Shown here piece by piece: positions 59,471-64,000 of a DNA stretch of 64,000 nt. The stretch is from an uncultured Parafilimonas sp. (GTDB taxonomy: Bacteria; Bacteroidota; Bacteroidia; Chitinophagales; Chitinophagaceae), in assembly GCA_903882935.1 (NCBI GenBank), contig CAIRZB010000001.1, positions 124,001 through 188,000 on the forward strand, in the 5' to 3' direction. The notes under the pieces were generated by a model, which had not been told where the DNA came from, did no database searches, and worked only from the letters and a program-made list of their open reading frames with translations. Numbering within the stretch: the stretch's first letter is position 1; every line of letters begins with the position of its first letter. The position numbers and the translations under genes are program-made.

Positions 59471-62113
59471 TTACGCAACCGTTGTTTGTTCCTTTTGGGA
59501 AGCAATGGCTGCAGCGGGGGCCTCATTCCTAAAAACCACCACATTATCAAACACGTCAACCAACACTGGGTGGTTTCTGTTTACATCACCTGCCAGTATG
59601 CGTTTACTTAAGGTGTTTACAATCTCTTTTTGTATTAGGCGTTTCAACGGCCTTGCGCCAAATTGCGGGTCAAATCCCTGTTCGCCTAAGTAATCAACCA
59701 AATAGTCACTAAACTCAAGTGCAATACCATTGTTGGCCAGCATTTGCTTTAGTCCGTTCAGTTGTATTTTTACAATGTTCCGTATGTCTTTTTTCAACAA
59801 TGGGTGGAACATGATGATTTCATCAACCCTGTTTAAAAACTCGGGCCGTATGGTTTGGCGCAGCAGGTTCATCACCTCGGCCCTTGCCTTGGTTTCCGCT
59901 TTCTCAAAAGTGCTTTCGGTAACATTTTCATAGGCTTCCTGTATCAGGTGGCTGCCAATATTACTCGTCATAATGATGATGGTGTTTTTAAAGTTCACCA
60001 CGCGGCCCTTGTTGTCGGTAAGGCGGCCATCATCCAACACCTGCAACAATATATTCCAAACATCGGGGTGTGCTTTTTCAATTTCATCAAGCAGCACCAC
60101 GCTGTACGGTTTACGGCGTACGGCCTCGCTCAACTGCCCGCCTTCATCGTAGCCCACATAGCCCGGAGGCGCACCCACCAGCCTGCTCACGGAATGCTTT
60201 TCCTGGTATTCACTCATGTCAATGCGCGTCATCATACTTTCGTCGTCAAACAGGTACTCCGCCAGTGCTTTTGCCAGTTCGGTTTTACCAACGCCTGTGG
60301 TACCCAAAAATATGAATGAGCCAATGGGCTTTTTGGGGTCCTGCAAACCGGCGCGGCTTCTGCGTATGGCATCGGCAACGGCGGTAATGGCTTCTTCCTG
60401 GCCTACCACGCGTTTGTGCAATTCATCTTCCAGCAACAACAGCTTAACCCTTTCGCTTTGCATCATTTTACTAACCGGTATGCCGGTTGATTTGGCAATC
60501 ATTTCTGCAATGTCTTCCGCGTCAACCTCTTCCTTCATAATGCGCTTATCGGTGGTGTTGGCCAGTTTTTGCGAGTATTCGGCTACTATCTGCTCTTGCT
60601 CTTTAACCTTACCGTACCTTATTTCGGCCACTTTGCCATAGTCGCCATTACGCTCGGCTTGGTCGGCTTCCAACTTCAGTTTTTCAATGGAGCCTTTGGC
60701 GCTTTGCAGCTTTTCCACCAACTCTTTTTCTTCTTTCCATTTCGCCCTAAAGGTGTCCCGATGGACGGAAAGGTTTGCTATATCCGTATTAAGCTCTTTT
60801 AGTTTTGCTGCGTCGTTTTCGCGTTTAATGGCTTCCCGTTCAATCTCCAGCTGCCTAATCTGCCGCTCAAGTTTGTCCAGTTCCTCGGGCATGCTGTTCA
60901 TTTCCAGCCTCAGTTTTGCAGCACTTTCGTCAATCAGGTCAATGGCTTTGTCTGGCAAAAAGCGGTCGGTCACGTATCGTTGGGATAGTTCAACGGCTGC
61001 TATAATAGCCTCATCCTTTATCCTTACGTGGTGGTGGGTTTCATAACGGTCTTTCAACCCCCGCAAAATGGAGATAGCATCTTCTGCGGTTGGCTCGTCA
61101 ATCACCACTTTTTGAAAACGCCGCTCAAGGGCCTTGTCTTTTTCAAAAAACTTTTGGTATTCGTTCAAGGTGGTGGCGCCAATGGCCCTCAGCTCGCCGC
61201 GTGCCAAGGCCGGTTTTAAAATATTGGCTGCATCCATGGCCCCATCGCCGCCGCCTGCACCTACCAAGGTGTGTATCTCATCAATAAACAATACAATTTC
61301 GCCGTCGCTGCTGGCCACTTCTTTCACCACGCTCTTCAAGCGTTCCTCAAACTCGCCCTTGTATTTGGCACCGGCAATCAACTGCCCCATATCGAGCGCA
61401 TAAATTACTTTGCTTTTCAAGGTGTCGGGCACGTCGCCATTTATTATGCGTATTGCCAAACCTTCCGCAATGGCTGTTTTGCCCACACCAGGCTCGCCCA
61501 CCAATATGGGGTTGTTTTTTGAGCGTCGGCTCAATATATGCAGGGTGCGCCTAATTTCCTCATCGCGGCCAATCACAGGGTCAAGCTTGCCGCTGCGGGC
61601 CATTTCGTTTAGGTTTCTGGCATATTTATTCAGCGCGTTGTACTGCGTTTCCTGTGTTTGCGACTTTACGGTATCGCCCTTGCGCAAGTCTTTTATGGCT
61701 GCCACCAGCCCTTTTTCGTTTAGGCCTGCGTCTTTAAGCAGTTTGGCGGCATTATCGTTGCCCTGTAAAACGGCCAGTAACAGGTGCTCGGATGTGATGA
61801 ACTCATCCCCAAACTGCTTTAAAACTGTGTTTGCCCGCAGCATGGTGTTGTTAAGGTCGCGTGATAGTGCCTGCGCGGGTTCTGCGCCGCTGGCTTTTGG
61901 CAGGCGGGCTATCAACTCGTCAAGCTTGGTTTCCACTAGGTTAACCGTTACGTTGTTTTTCTTCAACAGGTAATCCACGGGGGAATCCTCTTGGTCAAGC
62001 AATGCCTTTAACAGGTGCTCTGTTTCAATATTGGGGTTGCCAGCATTAAAAGCCAGTTGTTGGCCCTGCTGTATAACCTCCTGTGCTTTAATGGTATAGT
62101 TATTTAAGTTCAT
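59471..62113 (-). CDS. clpB: ATP-dependent disaggregase ClpB
   Basis: An 880-aa Hsp100 chaperone that pulls polypeptides out of aggregates with DnaK. The N-terminal domain (1-145) begins MNLNNYTIKAQEVIQQGQQL. NBD1 has Walker A GEPGVGKTA (~205) and Walker B VLFIDEIHTL. The coiled-coil middle domain (~410-525) is present with its Lys/Glu heptads, which distinguishes ClpB from ClpA/ClpC. NBD2 has GTTGVGKTEL and the sensor-2 GARPLKRL. The N-terminal start is typical. A TAGATTTA box on the minus strand (62167-62174) may be its promoter; no CIRCE or HrcA element is apparent. A short-word repeat lies just upstream. Confidence 0.97.
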   Translation of the reverse strand: MNLNNYTIKAQEVIQQGQQLAFNAGNPNIETEHLLKALLDQEDSPVDYLLKKNNVTVNLVETKLDELIARLPKASGAEPAQALSRDLNNTMLRANTVLKQFGDEFITSEHLLLAVLQGNDNAAKLLKDAGLNEKGLVAAIKDLRKGDTVKSQTQETQYNALNKYARNLNEMARSGKLDPVIGRDEEIRRTLHILSRRSKNNPILVGEPGVGKTAIAEGLAIRIINGDVPDTLKSKVIYALDMGQLIAGAKYKGEFEERLKSVVKEVASSDGEIVLFIDEIHTLVGAGGGDGAMDAANILKPALARGELRAIGATTLNEYQKFFEKDKALERRFQKVVIDEPTAEDAISILRGLKDRYETHHHVRIKDEAIIAAVELSQRYVTDRFLPDKAIDLIDESAAKLRLEMNSMPEELDKLERQIRQLEIEREAIKRENDAAKLKELNTDIANLSVHRDTFRAKWKEEKELVEKLQSAKGSIEKLKLEADQAERNGDYGKVAEIRYGKVKEQEQIVAEYSQKLANTTDKRIMKEEVDAEDIAEMIAKSTGIPVSKMMQSERVKLLLLEDELHKRVVGQEEAITAVADAIRRSRAGLQDPKKPIGSFIFLGTTGVGKTELAKALAEYLFDDESMMTRIDMSEYQEKHSVSRLVGAPPGYVGYDEGGQLSEAVRRKPYSVVLLDEIEKAHPDVWNILLQVLDDGRLTDNKGRVVNFKNTIIIMTSNIGSHLIQEAYENVTESTFEKAETKARAEVMNLLRQTIRPEFLNRVDEIIMFHPLLKKDIRNIVKIQLNGLKQMLANNGIALEFSDYLVDYLGEQGFDPQFGARPLKRLIQKEIVNTLSKRILAGDVNRNHPVLVDVFDNVVVFRNEAPAAAIASQKEQTTVA

Positions 62114-62120
62114 ATCGTGT

Positions 62121-62238
62121 TTTTTGGCTACTAGCTTTTGGCTATTAGCTATAAGTAAAATATCAGTAAATCTATTTGACTGTTGGTAATACCGTTCAAC
62201 CTTTATTGTTTGCCCGTAACTAACAGCTAATAGGTTAC
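62121..62238. repeat. GGCTATTAGCT word repeat with inverted copy upstream of clpB
   Basis: Words TTTTTGGCTACTAGC and TTTTGGCTATTAGC (62121-62150) run in tandem; the inverted word AGCTAATAG (62225-62233) lies about 75 bp away. The block sits between clpB (minus) and the beta-lactamase-fold gene (plus), so it may overlap the clpB leader. Confidence 0.6.
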
Positions 62239-62304
62239 TGCTTTAATTAGGTGCTATTTAACTTTCTTCACAAACATTTACAGTTTATCGTAAACCCAAA
62301 TATT

Positions 62305-62312
62305 TACATTTG
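62305..62312 (+). promoter_or_regulatory. -7 promoter box TACATTTG (beta-lactamase-fold gene)
   Basis: Exact TAnnTTTG match with a TTTATC element about 20 bp upstream, 60 bp before ATG 62372. A leader of about 52 nt is predicted. Confidence 0.55.
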
Positions 62313-62371
62313 AAATATATAACCAGCAAAAAGCATACAGCACTCGTAAATACTTAATAAATACTGTAATT

Positions 62372-63412
62372 ATGGCACAAAAAAGGCTTACCGCATGCGT
62401 TAAAGTCAGTCTAGTGGTCTTCTGCCTGTTATTTTTTCAGGGTTCTAAAGCCCAATACGATTTCAGCGAGCTTGACGGGAAGTTGCAACGTTACCAAAAC
62501 CAGTTAGACGGCTTTGTGGCCGCCCTTGTTTACAAGGATGGTAAAATAGTGCATAACAAGGCACTGGGCGTTGATTTTAACGCCAATGAGGCTGCCCGTA
62601 TTGGCAACAGCAGCCAATGGCTTACCGCTGCCTTGGTAATGATGTTTGTGGATGAGGGCAAAATATCACTCGACGACAAGGTGATGACGTACCTACCCAT
62701 TTTTGAGCGCTACAGCAAACGATATGTAACCATACGCCAATGCCTAAACGGCACAACAGGTATTGAGGGCGAGAGCATTAACAATGCAGGCGCGGGAGCC
62801 ACCTTGGAGGAGCAGGTGGACGGTTTTGCCAGCAGGCGCGATATAAAGGCAGCGCCAGGCACTGTGTTCCGCTATAGTAATGTTGGCCTAAACATTGCCG
62901 GCCGAATTTTAGAATTGGTGAGCAAGAAAAGCTTTGACCAGCTGATGACCCAAAAATTACTGCGGCCTTTGGGGATGAAGAACACTAGTTTTCAGGATGA
63001 TTCTGGCAACTCCTCAGACCCTTGCACCGGTGCACGGTCATCTGCCGCAGATTATATGAATTTTTTGGAAATGCTATTGGATAAGGGCATGTTCAAAGGC
63101 AAGCGTATTTTAAGCGAGGCTGCCATTGCCCAGATGGAGCAGGCACAAACTACGCCGCAGATAATAAAATATATGCCAGCCATGATTGAAGGGTACAGTT
63201 ATGGCTTTGGTAATTTGCTGCTTGAACAGGATGACAGCGGCAAAGGTATTTGCGTAGCCAGCCCGAGCCTGTTAGGCACTTGGCCTATTGTGGATTATGG
63301 CCGTGGCTACGCCTGCATTATTTTTTTAAAGAAGCATGTGCCCAACTTGAAGAAAGAGATTTTCCTGGATTTGAAGGGCAGCATTGATACTGCCATAGCC
63401 CCCGCAAAGTAA
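62372..63412 (+). CDS. Beta-lactamase-fold (serine hydrolase family) protein with lost SxxK
   Basis: A 346-aa exported protein with signal peptide (ending GSKAQ) and the class C beta-lactamase/esterase fold. The usual SxxK segment (as in R-I-x-S-x-S-K) reads ARIGNSSQWLTAALV here: the nucleophile position is Asn79 and the Lys is Gln82, so neither catalytic residue is present. The second motif YSN (YSNVGLNIAGRILE) is kept, as is the helix VDEGKISLDDKV. The third motif region reads LLGTWPIVDYGRGY. It is probably non-hydrolytic, perhaps a peptidoglycan- or peptide-binding pseudoenzyme. It has its own promoter box and a strong shared terminator. Confidence 0.82.
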   Translation: MAQKRLTACVKVSLVVFCLLFFQGSKAQYDFSELDGKLQRYQNQLDGFVAALVYKDGKIVHNKALGVDFNANEAARIGNSSQWLTAALVMMFVDEGKISLDDKVMTYLPIFERYSKRYVTIRQCLNGTTGIEGESINNAGAGATLEEQVDGFASRRDIKAAPGTVFRYSNVGLNIAGRILELVSKKSFDQLMTQKLLRPLGMKNTSFQDDSGNSSDPCTGARSSAADYMNFLEMLLDKGMFKGKRILSEAAIAQMEQAQTTPQIIKYMPAMIEGYSYGFGNLLLEQDDSGKGICVASPSLLGTWPIVDYGRGYACIIFLKKHVPNLKKEIFLDLKGSIDTAIAPAK

Positions 63413-63434
63413 CCGCCGTTTTATAGAATTACCA

Positions 63435-63478
63435 CTAAAAGCAAAGGCACCCATCAACACGGGTGCCTTTGCTTTTAG
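63435..63478. terminator. Bidirectional intrinsic terminator
   Basis: 18-bp perfect stem: CTAAAAGCAAAGGCACCC pairs with GGGTGCCTTTGCTTTTAG around an 8-nt loop, with T-tracts on both sides. It separates the convergent beta-lactamase-fold and DUF3858 genes. Confidence 0.92.
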
Positions 63479-63496
63479 TATGACGCTTTCAAATGT

Positions 63497-64000
63497 TTAA
63501 CTGTCTTTTTTTACAAATACAATCTTGCTACGGTCGGCTTTGTAAATGTCTTCGTAAAATTTCGCAAACTCAGCAAAATCAGAAGGAGGGTAGCGGCCAA
63601 TATTTCTTTGGTTCACCCGCAGTACAAAAATCTTGTTAACCTCAACTTTGTAGGAAATACTATAGCTGCCAAATTTGTTTTTAATGTCAGTAGCCGGCGG
63701 TATATTCTCTGCTGTGTAGCCTTGTGGGATAGTGATGTTAATAGTGTCAATATCCTTGTAAGCCGACCTGAAAAGGAGGTCGAACTTCCGGGGGTTATCG
63801 GTATTGAATTTTGTGGTAGACTTATTAAACACATCCGCTTGAATAAAAAGGCGTTTGCCACTAACGGATGCATAGTTGGGTGCTAGCACGTGCAGGTATT
63901 CGTCGACTGTAGGCAAGGTCTTTTTGTCTTCCTTGTAATCATATTTATCGATGGTGTAGGTTGGCAAGTTTAATACTGAGTTCAAATATTTGTCCCTTTG
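63497..64000 (-). CDS. C-terminal part of a DUF3857/DUF3858-type transglutaminase-like protein (5' end outside window)
   Basis: The minus-strand frame is open to the window edge (QRDKYLNSVLNLPTY at its upstream end) and ends at 63497, giving 167 codons. The stretch NITIPQGYTAENIPP followed by FGSYSISYKVEVNKIFVLR and the end DFAEFAKFYEDIYKADRSKIV match the C-terminal DUF3858 beta domain that follows DUF3857 and a transglutaminase-core domain in exported Bacteroidota proteins of about 640 aa. The catalytic core lies outside, so activity cannot be judged. A terminator 19 bp downstream closes the gene. Confidence 0.75.
   Translation of the reverse strand, partial: QRDKYLNSVLNLPTYTIDKYDYKEDKKTLPTVDEYLHVLAPNYASVSGKRLFIQADVFNKSTTKFNTDNPRKFDLLFRSAYKDIDTINITIPQGYTAENIPPATDIKNKFGSYSISYKVEVNKIFVLRVNQRNIGRYPPSDFAEFAKFYEDIYKADRSKIVFVKKDS

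Overview
The window is a chromosomal segment of a Bacteroidota bacterium, most likely of the Chitinophagaceae/Chitinophagia type. Evidence for this is the gene repertoire: a GH97 glycosidase, a GH18 chitinase, a metzincin of the DUF5117 type, paired-OmpA proteins, a two-component-propeller histidine kinase, an alpha-oxoamine synthase of the sphingolipid/sulfonolipid class, DUF5684 and DUF1905/YdeI proteins. Promoters fit the Bacteroidota -7 box (TAnnTTTG), and few genes have Shine-Dalgarno sites. Base composition looks uniform. I see no insertion sequence, prophage, integrase, CRISPR array or rRNA, so this reads as core chromosome.

Layout. 1-4.6 kb: end of an acyl-CoA dehydrogenase, then an envelope cluster (GT4, LpxL-like acyltransferase, GT2). 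4.6-9.9 kb: alpha-oxoamine synthase, cinA, and a 2-oxoacid dehydrogenase E2 translationally coupled to a very small protein-kinase-like protein. 9.9-11.7 kb: three cysteine-rich envelope proteins (YHS lipoprotein, CPFCGCGGG barrel-like protein, NCKGHC membrane protein), possibly metal-related. 11.9-20.2 kb: a lone CoA-transferase subunit A, a lipocalin-like lipoprotein, a double-OmpA protein with a proline-rich repeat linker, hemW, a divergent LysR/methyltransferase pair and a Tat-exported phospholipase C. 20.3-27.8 kb: MFS transporter, Omp85-family protein, Nudix hydrolase, GH97, rpe and an Lrp/AsnC regulator. 27.9-28.1 kb: a structured RNA with tRNA-like ends and a strong terminator. 28.2-45 kb: orphan hybrid sensor kinase, metalloprotease, pterin dehydratase, ComB-like phosphatase, amino-acid permease, ssb, exported FAD oxidoreductase, DUF1028 protein, double-PDZ protein, Rieske oxygenase and a cytochrome c/VCBS lipoprotein. 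45.3-51.1 kb: a three-gene RND efflux operon on the minus strand. 51.4-64 kb: small membrane protein, alpha/beta hydrolase, YdeI-like protein, NagX-like acyltransferase, GH18 chitinase, RRM protein, a frameshifted cyanophycinase-like gene, DinB protein, two small unknown proteins, clpB, a degenerate beta-lactamase-fold protein and the end of a DUF3858-type protein.

Most genes are single transcription units. Intrinsic terminators or convergent stops bound many of them, and the clear multigene unit is tolC-adaptor-RND. Themes are polymer scavenging (GH97, GH18, PLC, proteases), envelope building and export.

The most unusual signals are: (a) the 166-nt tRNA-like RNA at 27897-28062, which has intact acceptor, D and T arms but a 94-nt variable domain and no plausible anticodon; (b) a recurring architecture of intergenic short-word repeats in which a locus-specific word is repeated and then appears inverted some 70-170 bp away, with a related word array inside the E2 linker; (c) the coupling of E2 to a mini-kinase; (d) an 18-bp perfect inverted repeat plus a third copy bracketing a small unknown gene; (e) a single-base frameshift in the S51 peptidase gene; and (f) a beta-lactamase-fold protein that has lost its Ser and Lys.
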